From Promethearchaeota archaeon (GTDB lineage: Archaea > Asgardarchaeota > Lokiarchaeia > Sigynarchaeales > SOKP01): a DNA stretch of 17,199 bases. Each line of letters begins with the position of its first letter. Within the stretch, counting starts at the first letter, position 1. The notes under the pieces are model-generated. The model made no database searches and was not told where the DNA came from. It was given only the letters and a program-made list of their open reading frames with translations. Positions 1 to 7,967 of the stretch are shown piece by piece. The stretch is from contig DAOUUT010000043.1 in assembly GCA_030668025.1 (NCBI GenBank), positions 1-17,199 on the forward strand, written 5' to 3'. The translations under genes were made by a program, and so were the position numbers.

Positions 1-122
1 AATTCCATCTTAAAAAATGTTTTCAATTTTAAAAGATATTTATGAGATTATGCAAGAAGCTTGCGAGTTGATGCTAAAAAAAGTTTTAAAAATCAAATAT
101 CTCCCTTTTTTTTTATTTATTA

Positions 123-166
123 AAAAACTAATAATTAGAATTTATTCCAATTAAAAACTAATAATT
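123..166. repeat. 14-bp direct repeat upstream of mutS
   Basis: The 14-base word AAAAACTAATAATT occurs exactly at 123-136 and again at 153-166, a 30-base period. It lies 40-85 bases ahead of the mutS start codon, in the promoter region. The identity is certain; a regulatory role is only possible, because the word is pure A/T plus one C in an AT-rich background. No other feature of the leader is clear enough to call. Confidence 0.4.
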
Positions 167-206
167 TTAAACTAAGTTATTTGTTTGTAATAAAATTCAC
201 CATAAA

Positions 207-3119
207 ATGCCTTTTGAAGATATTAGATTTAAGGAACTCACGCCAATGATGCAACATTGGTATTCCGTTAAAAAGAAATACCCAGATACTATATTGGCTT
301 ATCGTATGGGAGATTTTTATGAATTTTTCTACGACGATGCCGTTCGAGTTTCAAATCTTTTAGGAATAACCTTGACAAAAAGAAAAATTGGATCGGATTC
401 ATATCCCTTAGCAGGGATACCACATCACGCCGGCTCTTATTTAAATAATTTAATTAATTTAGGAGAAACAGTAGTGCTTGTCGAACAATTAGAGGACCCC
501 GCCACAGTAAAGGGGAGAATAGTTAAACGGGGAGTAGTTAGAATATTATCCCCGGGCACTATTATCGAGCCTGACATGCTTAAATCAAACGAAAACAACT
601 ATATTTGTTCTATTGTTAAAGAAAGAAAGGGATTCGGAATCGCTTTCGCTGATCTCTCAACGGGTGAATTCGTTACAACGGAATTTTTGAAGAGTGAACA
701 AGATCCACTAGAAAAAATACTTAGCATCTTCTCCCAATACGATCCAGTTGAAGTTATAGTACCTAGGGAATTAAAAAAGGACGAACATCTCTTTCTATTA
801 TTAACCGATTTAAACGATGCTTTAATTAAATCTTACGAAGATTTTGTATTTAATTATGACGAAGCGCGAGATTTAATTAAACGGCATTTCAACATTTCCA
901 ACTTAAATAGTTTTGATTTAGAAAATTGTGAAATGGCGGTTCAAGCTGCTGGGGGTTTATTAGCTTTTTTAAAAGACACTCAGAGGGATGTAATTCCTAA
1001 TCTTTTTAAAATAAATCTCATTCGTGAAGAAAAAGTTTTACACTTAGATTATGTTACTCAAAGAAATTTAGAATTAGTTAGCTCACTTTGGGAAAAGGGG
1101 AAGGATACAACATTATATTCAATTTTTAATCAGACTCATACACCTATGGGTGCTCGTTTATTAAAAAAAATTATCCTTCAACCTTTAACAGACATAAATG
1201 AGATAAACCAAAGAATTAATATAGTTCAAAAGTTTAAGGACGATGTTTTTTTAAGGTCTGAATTAAGAGAAGAATTAAAAGTTATTGGTGATCTTGAAAG
1301 GTTTATAAACCGAATTAATTATTCTCGAAATTCTAACGCTCGAGATTTAATTAACTTAAAAAATTCATTGGAAAAAATACCTAAAATTAAAGAGATATTA
1401 GAAAAATCTAAAATTCCGGAAGTCTCAAAATTCATCGATAAAATAGATGATTTTAGAGAAGCTCGAAGTGTAATAGAAGTCTCAATAAAAGACGACCCAC
1501 CGCTCACAGTAAAAGAGGGTCATTTGATAAAGACAGGATTTAACGAAAAGATTGATGAATTAAGAGATATTCTCCAGAATGGTAAAAGCTATGTTCTTGA
1601 TTACGAGAAACAGCAAAGAAATAGATGGAAAGTAAATTCAGGTTTTAAAGTGGGACATAATAACATTCTTGGATATTACATACAAATTACTTTGAATACG
1701 CTAAAATATATAACAAAAATACCAGAAGAATACATTGAACGACAAACTCTCAAAAATGCGAAAAGATACACCACCAAAAAACTAAAAGAGCTAGAAGAAA
1801 AAGTTGTTCAAGCGGAAGAACAGATAAACGATTTGGAATATGAAATATTCTGTACCATTAGAGAAAAAATTGTAGGAGAAACATTAAAAATCTTAGAAAC
1901 TGCTAAAAAAATAGCATATATTGATGTTCTTGCTTGTTTTGCAGAAGTTGCAGAAAAATACGACTATTGTCGCCCAAAAATCAATAACGAAGGTAAAATT
2001 GTGATTAAGGAGGGAAGACATCCCGTTGTTGAGCAATTAAGATTATCTGAAAAATTTATTCCTAACGATTCTTATTTAGATACGGATAATGAGCAAATTT
2101 TAATGATTACTGGGCCGAATATGGCTGGGAAATCTACATTTCTTCGACAAGTTGCCCTAATTTGTATTATTGCTCAAATGGGGTGCTTTGTCCCAGCTAA
2201 GTCTGCTACTATAGGTGTTATTGATCAGATCTTCACGCGTATAGGCGCGTCTGATGATTTAGCGAGGAAATTAAGCACATTTATGATAGAAATGACTGAA
2301 ACGGCAAAGATATTAAATTTTGTGACGAAGAAAAGTCTAGTTATAATAGACGAACTTGGAAGGGGCACGAGCACTAGTGACGGTCAAAGTATCGCTTTAG
2401 CAACTCTCGAAAAATTACACGAATTGAAGGCAAAGACGCTATTTAGTACTCACTATCACCAATTAACTGAGATAAATCTACCAAGAATAAAAAATTATCA
2501 TTTAGACATTATCGAAAATGACGATGGAAGTATTAATTTCATTCGTAAATTACAACCAGGAAGCACTGATAAATCGTATGGAATTCACATTGCGAAACTA
2601 GCAGGAATCCCAGATGACGTTATTATACGAGCGTTTGAAATTTTAGATCAAATCGAGGAAAAAGATCCATTTAAAGCTACAGTAGAAGAAAACGGTAATG
2701 GAAGTTTAACTAATAAATACTATGACAAATTTATTCAAGAGAAAAAGAAAACGCTAGAAAGTTTGAATTTAGACTTAGGTGTAAAACATCAAGAGTTAAA
2801 CAAGTGCGAAGCCGAACTAATTAAAAAGGAGAGGGAATTAGGACAAAAAAAATTTGAAGTTGAGAAAAAGATAGAACAGCTATCAAACCTAGAGCCTCAG
2901 TCAGAGATCACTATCAAACCAGAAATTAGGATTAAAAAGGAAAAAAAATCTGTACAAACTTCTTTTTTTAAACCAATTGTATTGAAAGAAAGAGTGGATA
3001 ACGAAAATATCAAAGAGCTAATTAGAAAAATCGAGGACATCGATATTAACTCTATGACACCTATTGATGCTATGAAAAAGTTAATTGAGCTTAAAGAAAA
3101 GATTCGGAATATCGGCTAA
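207..3119 (+). CDS. mutS: DNA mismatch repair protein MutS (MutS1 type)
   Basis: Recognises mispaired or looped DNA and, after ATP binding, becomes a sliding clamp that recruits MutL. The mismatch-reading Phe-X-Glu is F37-Y38-E39 in the GDFYEFF motif. The clamp domain shows NNILGYYIQIT around 486-496, followed by the QTLKNAKRYTT region. The ABC-type ATPase has Walker A GPNMAGKS at 636-643, Walker B ending D715-E716 in DELGRGTSTSDG, and a STHYHQL H-loop. The tail (about 835-970) is longer than usual (970 residues against about 850 in E. coli). It has a lysine/glutamate-rich coiled coil, a clamp-binding-like peptide QTSFF at 917-921, and an end (SMTPIDAMKKLIELKEKI) that resembles the bacterial C-terminal dimer/tetramer helix. 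The ATG at 207 gives the expected distance to F37. Its stop overlaps the stop of the convergent gene by four bases. The bacterial-like tail suggests ancient transfer from bacteria. Confidence 0.97.
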   Translation: MPFEDIRFKELTPMMQHWYSVKKKYPDTILAYRMGDFYEFFYDDAVRVSNLLGITLTKRKIGSDSYPLAGIPHHAGSYLNNLINLGETVVLVEQLEDPATVKGRIVKRGVVRILSPGTIIEPDMLKSNENNYICSIVKERKGFGIAFADLSTGEFVTTEFLKSEQDPLEKILSIFSQYDPVEVIVPRELKKDEHLFLLLTDLNDALIKSYEDFVFNYDEARDLIKRHFNISNLNSFDLENCEMAVQAAGGLLAFLKDTQRDVIPNLFKINLIREEKVLHLDYVTQRNLELVSSLWEKGKDTTLYSIFNQTHTPMGARLLKKIILQPLTDINEINQRINIVQKFKDDVFLRSELREELKVIGDLERFINRINYSRNSNARDLINLKNSLEKIPKIKEILEKSKIPEVSKFIDKIDDFREARSVIEVSIKDDPPLTVKEGHLIKTGFNEKIDELRDILQNGKSYVLDYEKQQRNRWKVNSGFKVGHNNILGYYIQITLNTLKYITKIPEEYIERQTLKNAKRYTTKKLKELEEKVVQAEEQINDLEYEIFCTIREKIVGETLKILETAKKIAYIDVLACFAEVAEKYDYCRPKINNEGKIVIKEGRHPVVEQLRLSEKFIPNDSYLDTDNEQILMITGPNMAGKSTFLRQVALICIIAQMGCFVPAKSATIGVIDQIFTRIGASDDLARKLSTFMIEMTETAKILNFVTKKSLVIIDELGRGTSTSDGQSIALATLEKLHELKAKTLFSTHYHQLTEINLPRIKNYHLDIIENDDGSINFIRKLQPGSTDKSYGIHIAKLAGIPDDVIIRAFEILDQIEEKDPFKATVEENGNGSLTNKYYDKFIQEKKKTLESLNLDLGVKHQELNKCEAELIKKERELGQKKFEVEKKIEQLSNLEPQSEITIKPEIRIKKEKKSVQTSFFKPIVLKERVDNENIKELIRKIEDIDINSMTPIDAMKKLIELKEKIRNIG

Positions 3120-4033
3120 GGCAAAAATATTGAAAATACCCAAACAACTAACGAATTATATATATAATATGCAATAAAGAGAACTATAATTATTATTCTA
3201 ATCTGCTTTTTTCTTTTTCCTTCTGTTAAGCTTTCGAAAAAAATGATATATAAAAAGCTAATAAACATTAAATGAGAAGGTTGTAAAGCTTTCCAAAGAA
3301 TGGAGTCTACTATTGTCAGACCTTGAACATTTGTATCACTAGTCAGCCAATTGTTCAACATCTGTGAAAAAAAATCTGGAAATATAAGGTAAGGCAAACA
3401 GATAATAAAGAATGGAATAACGTAATATAGTAGGTCCCTTAATTTTATTTTCCTTGCTGCTATAATTACCGGAAGGAACAAAATTGAATTGATCTTAAAT
3501 GTAGCAAGAGCAAAAAAAATTCCAGCAAGTAATTTTTCATCATCATTCAGAAAAGTATAAGATAGAAACAGAAAAAATAGAATTACAAAGTTGACGTTAT
3601 TAAACCACCCATCAATTAAATAACCAATTGTTAATAACCCGTAAAAAATAAAAAGATCCCTGCGATTTTCAAATATTTTATAAGATTTTAATATGATATA
3701 ACTCACAGAAATTAATCTTAAAGCGTCCCATATATAAACTCCAATCTCAAAAGGAATAAACCCCATAGGTAAAAATAAGAAGTACCAAAAATATAGATAG
3801 TATGGTGGCCAATCAGGAATTCCAGAAGGCATTTCTGCGATTTTATAAAAATCTATTAAGCCATTTTGGAACCCTCTTAATAAGATATTAAAATCGACAT
3901 CGCGAGAGATTTCTAATAACAATGGAAAATCATATAAATTGATAAGAATCCTTAAAACAATAAATACAACTGTAATAAAGGAGAAAAAACATATGAAATA
4001 TTTATGAAAAGGGTACTCTCTCTCGATTCTCAT
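3116..4033 (-). CDS. multispanning GT87-like (GT-C) glycosyltransferase
   Basis: Probable integral membrane transferase using a polyprenyl-phosphate sugar donor, as in the GT87/DUF2029 mannosyltransferases. The protein has about eight or nine hydrophobic segments. The first, at about 12-31, is followed by an acidic loop (SRDVDF, about 43-48) where GT-C enzymes carry their catalytic aspartate. Next comes a WPPYYLYFWYFLFLP segment like the P-P-x-x-Y/L signature of GT87. A GWFNNVNFVILFF stretch corresponds to the GQxN motif, and FKINSILFLPVIIAARK corresponds to the K-P-x-x-x-L-x-P helix. At 305 residues it is shorter than typical members (about 400). The gene is divergent from mutL and convergent with mutS, so it interrupts the repair pair. 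Family assignment rests on motif pattern only; another GT-C family is possible. No donor or acceptor can be read from the sequence. Confidence 0.7.
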   Translation of the reverse strand: MRIEREYPFHKYFICFFSFITVVFIVLRILINLYDFPLLLEISRDVDFNILLRGFQNGLIDFYKIAEMPSGIPDWPPYYLYFWYFLFLPMGFIPFEIGVYIWDALRLISVSYIILKSYKIFENRRDLFIFYGLLTIGYLIDGWFNNVNFVILFFLFLSYTFLNDDEKLLAGIFFALATFKINSILFLPVIIAARKIKLRDLLYYVIPFFIICLPYLIFPDFFSQMLNNWLTSDTNVQGLTIVDSILWKALQPSHLMFISFLYIIFFESLTEGKRKKQIRIIIIVLFIAYYIYNSLVVWVFSIFLP

Positions 4034-4062
4034 TTTATTAAAATATTAATGGTAACATTATT

Positions 4063-4105
4063 AATCTAAAGTATTTATAACGATTTAAAAGACTTACTTT
4101 AGATT
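4063..4105. repeat. 11-bp perfect inverted repeat between divergent genes
   Basis: AATCTAAAGTA at 4063-4073 is the exact reverse complement of TACTTTAGATT at 4095-4105, with 21 bases between the arms and 32 bases from arm centre to arm centre (about three helical turns). The spacer includes TTTATAA and TTTAAAA stretches that could be the TATA box of the minus-strand glycosyltransferase gene, which starts 30 bases away. The geometry suits two dimer sites, or one dyad, flanking a promoter. An RNA hairpin is less likely given the loop length. Confidence 0.45.
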
Positions 4106-4233
4106 TTAAAGTTCATTAGAAACGATTAAAATATCGAATTTATTTAAACTTTAATGGAGTATTGTTTTAAATTTGATTAAAATGTGAAAGATATTAACTT
4201 TAAAAAATTAAATACGATGAAAATCCCAAAAAA

Positions 4234-6078
4234 TTGACAAGAAATAAAATTAAGAAAATAGATGACGCTGAAAAGATCGCAGCCGGAGAGGTAGTAGAAA
4301 GACCAGCGAATGTCGTGAAGGAATTAATTGAAAATAGTATAGATGCTGGAGCGAAAGAAATTCGAATTATCGTTAAAAAAGCTGGTAAAAGCTTAATCCA
4401 TATTATAGACGATGGTATTGGTATTCCTCCTGATGAGATCGTAATAGCGTTTGAACGCCATACAAGTAGTAAAATTAACAAATTTGAAGATTTAGAGGTT
4501 TTATCTACTTTAGGATTTAGGGGGGAGGCTTTAGCGAGTATAGCAGCAGTTAGTCAAGTTGAAATAACTTCAAGGATTAAGGAAAAAGAACGAGGAGTAA
4601 AATTAATATTAGAGGATAGAAAAATTATTGATAAAAAAGAAATTTTTTGTCCCATTGGAACAGATATCAAGGTTAAAAATCTGTTTTACAATATTCCAGC
4701 GCGACAAAAGTTTCTAAAAAAAGACCCTACTGAGCTTGGTCACATCACTGATATCATACAGCGGTATTCTTTAGCTTATCCTCATATTCATTTCATTTAT
4801 TTGCATAATGATTTGAATATTCTTAATTGCCCCGCTTTAAATGATTTGAAAACGACTATTTTTCATATTTATGGTAAAAATGTAGCAAAATTTATGGAAC
4901 CTATCAATTTTAAGGAAGGAAATTTAAAACTCCATGGGTTACTTGGTCATAGCGAGATTTCAAAAAATAATAGAACGCATTCAACTATAATCTTAAATAA
5001 GCGGTATGTCATAAGCGATCTTTTGTTTAGGGCTATACTAGAAGCATATAAAGGAACTCTAATGACAGGAAAATATCCCTTTTTCGTTTTGCATTTAGAA
5101 ATAGATCCCTCTGTAATTGATTTTAACGTACACCCAAAAAAGTTACATATAAGGTTTGAAAACGAGAATTACATATATAATAAGGTTTACAACATCGCTC
5201 GTAAATTGGTTGAAGAAAAGTTTATTGAAAAAGAAGTTACTTACGATTTTCAAGAAATTAGTAAATTTACATCACCTCAAGCTGAAGTTGATAAAGAAGA
5301 AGCGTACGATAAGCCTGAAATTTCAGTAAATGATTCTGAAAAAAGCTCAAAATACCAAATAGATAAATCTGTTCAATTAAATTTGACTGACCACGATGTT
5401 GATAAAGGATTGGGAGAAGCAACCTCAGCAGAAACTTTTTTGAGAGAAAAGTATGTCGTAGCAAAAAATTTTCCTAAACTTCGATTAATATCTCGCACTG
5501 GCCAATTAAGTAATAATACTTACATTGTTTTAGAAGGAATTAATGAAAATGCCGAGGGCGGTGTATATATCTTAGATCAACACGCAGCATCGGAGCGCGT
5601 AAATAAAGAGTATTTTGAAGATCTTTATAAAAAATCCGTAAAAAGTAAGCAAAAATTGATTTCGCCGCTTAAAATTGAGGTAAGTCCGAGCGAGAAATTC
5701 TTTTTACAACACAATTTAAAGGAAATTAATAGACTTGGATTTGATTTCGAACATTTTGGAGGTAACACTTTCATTTTAAGATCAATCCCAATAATAATGG
5801 GAAAAACCCCGAGTATGCAGATTATTAAAGAAATAATTAGTGATATAACAGAAATAGGGAAAGATAAAAGCTTCTCAGAAAAATTAGAAGAAATTGTTAA
5901 TTATTTAGCTTGTCACAAAAGCATTAGAGGGGGGGACGATTTGTCTTTAAAAAAGGTTAGATCATTAATTACAGATTTAGCAAATTGTAAGGACTCGTTT
6001 CATTGCGCTCATGGAAGACCGACGTTGAAATTTATCTCATTTAAAGAACTAGATAAGCTTTTTAAAAGAATAGTTTAA
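4234..6078 (+). CDS. mutL: DNA mismatch repair endonuclease MutL
   Basis: GHKL ATPase that couples MutS recognition to strand nicking. N-terminal motifs: E30-L-I-E33-N34 with DAGA (ATP/Mg binding), DDGIG at 59-63, GFRGEA at 94-99, and NLFYNIPARQKFLKK. A charged, low-complexity linker lies at about 350-420. The C-terminal endonuclease domain is complete: DQHAASERVNKE at 448-459 fits the metal-binding DQHA(x2)E(x4)E, and ACHKSIRGGD and C591-x-H593-GRP supply the remaining zinc ligands. This is therefore the nicking type used where MutH is absent. QKLISP at 473-478 sits 25 residues after the first Asp, where the clamp-binding loop lies in bacterial MutL and human PMS2. The TTG at 4234 gives a normal length before KIAAGEVV; no in-frame ATG precedes it. 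A six-codon ATG frame (4217-4237) ends in a TGA that overlaps this TTG, so coupling, or a lost A in the A6 run, is possible. Confidence 0.96.
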   Translation: MTRNKIKKIDDAEKIAAGEVVERPANVVKELIENSIDAGAKEIRIIVKKAGKSLIHIIDDGIGIPPDEIVIAFERHTSSKINKFEDLEVLSTLGFRGEALASIAAVSQVEITSRIKEKERGVKLILEDRKIIDKKEIFCPIGTDIKVKNLFYNIPARQKFLKKDPTELGHITDIIQRYSLAYPHIHFIYLHNDLNILNCPALNDLKTTIFHIYGKNVAKFMEPINFKEGNLKLHGLLGHSEISKNNRTHSTIILNKRYVISDLLFRAILEAYKGTLMTGKYPFFVLHLEIDPSVIDFNVHPKKLHIRFENENYIYNKVYNIARKLVEEKFIEKEVTYDFQEISKFTSPQAEVDKEEAYDKPEISVNDSEKSSKYQIDKSVQLNLTDHDVDKGLGEATSAETFLREKYVVAKNFPKLRLISRTGQLSNNTYIVLEGINENAEGGVYILDQHAASERVNKEYFEDLYKKSVKSKQKLISPLKIEVSPSEKFFLQHNLKEINRLGFDFEHFGGNTFILRSIPIIMGKTPSMQIIKEIISDITEIGKDKSFSEKLEEIVNYLACHKSIRGGDDLSLKKVRSLITDLANCKDSFHCAHGRPTLKFISFKELDKLFKRIV

Positions 6079-6084
6079 ATAGTG

Positions 6085-6091
6085 TTTTTTT
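6085..6091 (+). terminator. T-tract terminator after mutL
   Basis: A run of seven T begins six bases after the mutL stop codon. Archaeal RNA polymerase can stop at T-tracts without a hairpin, so this is a reasonable termination site. The following gene starts about 90 bases further on. Confidence 0.35.
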
Positions 6092-6184
6092 CCTCATTAT
6101 GCAATTCTTCAAATAATTAAGATATAAATAGCAAGTTTTCAATTAGATTATTAAGAAGAACAAAACAAATTCTATGTATCTCTC

Positions 6185-6682
6185 ATGAAAAAAAAGGATA
6201 AAAAGCAGAAAGATAAAAAAATTAAACTAGAGCAAGAAGAGAGTGATTTTCCTAATAAAAATCCTCAAATAGATACTCTTTCAAAAATAGTAGAATTGAG
6301 CGATTTAGCAGAGGGTAGTTTAATGAAAGGGGTTTACGATGACGCTATTTATTATTCAGAACAAGTTATTAGATTGGCAATAGAAAATAATGTGGACCGT
6401 CATATTAAAAAACAAGAAAAATTTATGAAAATTGTAGCTGAAAAAGTCCAAAAGGATTTTTTTGTTTCAAAAATTAACGAAGCGGCGAGTAAAATAGAAA
6501 AGATTTATAATGTTCTAATAGAAGCTGAAAATTTTAATCAAGCTCACGATGTGTTAGAAGCTTTTAAAACTCATTATAAGGATAAAATAAATTTAGATTC
6601 AAATAAGATTATTCAAGACTTGATAAAGAAAGACTTAAGAGAACGGATTAAGTTTAAGATTAGTCAAAAAGATAACGACTGA
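6185..6682 (+). CDS. lysine-rich helical protein with TPR-like repeats
   Basis: 165 residues, not recognised. The first 20 residues are a basic cluster made almost wholly of Lys, Asp and Gln (a possible nucleic-acid-binding or disordered tail). The rest reads as helical hairpins. One, at about 37-68, carries the small/aromatic spacing of a tetratricopeptide unit (AEGSLMKGVYDDAIYYSEQVIRLA). A second, at about 100-135, repeats it (AASKIEKIYNVLIEAENFNQAHDVL). There are no membrane segments, cysteines or enzyme motifs. The ATG start is the first in frame and follows a 106-base gap after mutL. The stop lies two bases from the stop of the convergent aEF1B gene, so the two transcripts meet tail to tail. 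A scaffold or adaptor role is a guess from the fold only. Confidence 0.75.
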   Translation: MKKKDKKQKDKKIKLEQEESDFPNKNPQIDTLSKIVELSDLAEGSLMKGVYDDAIYYSEQVIRLAIENNVDRHIKKQEKFMKIVAEKVQKDFFVSKINEAASKIEKIYNVLIEAENFNQAHDVLEAFKTHYKDKINLDSNKIIQDLIKKDLRERIKFKISQKDND

Positions 6683-6684
6683 AA

Positions 6685-6960
6685 CTAAGCTTTGGAAAAC
6701 GCGATTCCTTCAATTCCTTGGATTCCCTCAACTTGCCCAAATAATTCTTCGAGTTTATCTGTACCGCCCCATTCTTCAGGGTACCTAACACGGACTCTTG
6801 CTTTCTTCAAACCAAATGCGACAGGTTTTATATCATAACTTTCGATAAATGCGTTTTCGGTAAGTACACTTTTTAATTTCAAAACGAGTTCTTCAAAATT
6901 AACATCTATATCTTCTGGAATAACATCAATTAAAGCTACAAATTCTCCCACTTTAAACAA
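6685..6960 (-). CDS. aef1B: elongation factor 1-beta (aEF1B)
   Basis: Nucleotide-exchange factor that reloads aEF1A with GTP during translation elongation. The 91 residues match the short archaeal form. Features are an opening beta strand ending in VIPED, the central KPVAFGLKKARVRVRYPEEWGGTDKLEE (the family's PIAFGL...GGTD signature), and a final strand VEGIQGIEGIAF. No ATG exists in frame. The TTG at 6960 is the most likely start, and a GTG at 6951 is the alternative. It lies 38 bases downstream of the zinc-ribbon gene on the same strand, an arrangement common in archaea, so one transcript is likely. Confidence 0.95.
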   Translation of the reverse strand: MFKVGEFVALIDVIPEDIDVNFEELVLKLKSVLTENAFIESYDIKPVAFGLKKARVRVRYPEEWGGTDKLEELFGQVEGIQGIEGIAFSKA

Positions 6961-6998
6961 TCTCTTTATTATATTGTCTGATATCGTTGTTCAATCAA

Positions 6999-7169
6999 TT
7001 ATGGACCCGAAAAACTGCACTTTAGGCAAGTATAAGAATTGCCCATAGCCCTACATCGTTCGCATCTCCAAATAGTTACATCCCCGCATTGGGGACAAGG
7101 AAAATGAACTGCACCTTCATAAGGAGCAATCGGTCGTCCACACGAGAAACATATATTTTTTTTTGACAT
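6999..7169 (-). CDS. small zinc-ribbon protein (HVO_2753-like)
   Basis: A 56-residue protein with four C-x2-C knuckles: C7/C10, C25/C28, C36/C39 and C48/C51. The order (ICFSCGRPI, FPCPQCG, WRCERCR, YTCLKC) is that of the conserved archaeal zinc-ribbon family usually encoded next to aEF1B; it should bind two zinc ions. The family is linked to RNA or translation functions by context, and its biochemical role is not settled. The ATG at 7169 is the only start in frame. The stop is 38 bases before the aEF1B start. An imperfect palindrome (7182-7218) lies just upstream, over the likely promoter. Confidence 0.92.
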   Translation of the reverse strand: MSKKNICFSCGRPIAPYEGAVHFPCPQCGDVTIWRCERCRAMGNSYTCLKCSFSGP

Positions 7170-7181
7170 CGTTAATCTTAG

Positions 7182-7218
7182 TAAACTATAATGGATAGTA
7201 AAGTATCCTATAACTTTA
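7182..7218. promoter_or_regulatory. imperfect dyad upstream of zinc-ribbon/aEF1B unit
   Basis: The arms 7182-7197 and 7204-7218 are near-complementary around a six-base centre. GGATA pairs with TATCC, TATA with TATA, and TAAA with TTTA, giving about 13 pairs with small bulges. It begins 13 bases upstream of the zinc-ribbon ATG, where an archaeal promoter would lie, so a regulator site is plausible. The A/T-rich outer pairs weaken the case. Confidence 0.35.
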
Positions 7219-7355
7219 ATTATTTTCTATTTTAAGAACTAATTTTTGCCTAAATTTCCACGGTATTATTCATAATCTATATTTATATTAATTCACAACA
7301 TAATAATTATAATATAATTTATTTTATACTAAATTTACATTTTTGGAAAAACGCG

Positions 7356-7892
7356 ATGCCAGAGAATAAAGTAACTAAGTACTTCAGCCTTATAGAAGCC
7401 TGGGCTTGGTGTGAAATATGCTCCGAAATGGTCAATATTAGGGTAAATAAGGACGAGATTAAATCCGGATTAAAAATGGGTATTTATACTAAAGAACATA
7501 AACACTTAAATCCTTACCCCGATCTGGAAGATACAGATGATTTATCAGGTCAGGAACACACTATATATCTTTATATAAATGACAATTACGATATAACGGG
7601 AGTGAAATCGTTTTTTGGAGATTCTCCTAGTATGAGTGATGTTGGAGCTGGATCCGTCGAAGTAGGTGGAGAAATAAGGATTCCGATTGTAGTAAAAGAA
7701 GTTTCACCAATGAGCGTTCAATTAGGAATGTTATCATTAGATGAGTTCAAATTGTTAAAAGTGTGCGATGGAATGAATTCAGTACAAGAATGCGCTGATA
7801 TCTCGCAAAAACCCATAGATAAAATCGAAAAAATGCTAGAGAGACTCAGGAAAAAAGGTTTAGTCAAAGTTATCAAGAGAACGTCTGGATAA
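7356..7892 (+). CDS. zinc-finger/winged-helix protein of unknown function
   Basis: 178 residues, not recognised as a named family. The N-terminus holds C19-x2-C22 (WCEIC) and later H48-x-H50 (EHKH), a plausible zinc site. It is followed by an acidic stretch (DLEDTDD) and a beta-rich segment (HTIYLYINDNYDITGVKSFFGD, about 68-90). The last 50 residues (LDEFKLLKVCDGMNSVQECADISQKPIDKIEKMLERLRKKGLVKVIKR) look like a small winged helix of the PqqD-like or MarR-like kind: three helices, then a basic hairpin. No membrane segment. The gene is divergent from the zinc-ribbon gene and convergent with the hydrolase gene. It might be a DNA- or protein-binding adaptor near the small GTPase gene; the function is unknown. 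Confidence 0.8.
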   Translation: MPENKVTKYFSLIEAWAWCEICSEMVNIRVNKDEIKSGLKMGIYTKEHKHLNPYPDLEDTDDLSGQEHTIYLYINDNYDITGVKSFFGDSPSMSDVGAGSVEVGGEIRIPIVVKEVSPMSVQLGMLSLDEFKLLKVCDGMNSVQECADISQKPIDKIEKMLERLRKKGLVKVIKRTSG

Positions 7893-7967
7893 TAAGACGA
7901 TAAATATTTCTAATTAGGTAATTTAAATTTAATTGATCTGATCCCTCAATCCATTATTTAAAAAAAG

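Noticed and set aside
17..154. 45-codon frame on + upstream of mutS (starts MFSILKDIYEIMQ)
   Set aside because: Built from A/T-rich codons with no ribosome-binding site or recognisable motif; half of it overlaps the direct repeat. Chance frame more likely than a gene.
1319..1507. Open frame on the minus strand inside mutS
   Set aside because: Lies wholly within the well-supported MutS coding sequence and has no motif of its own.
4200..4481. Minus-strand frame of 93 codons over the mutL start
   Set aside because: Low-complexity Ser/Ile-rich product antisense to conserved MutL ATPase motifs.
207..6078. mutS-mutL as one operon
   Set aside because: The genes are 1.1 kb apart with an opposite-strand membrane-protein gene between them, so co-transcription is not supported.
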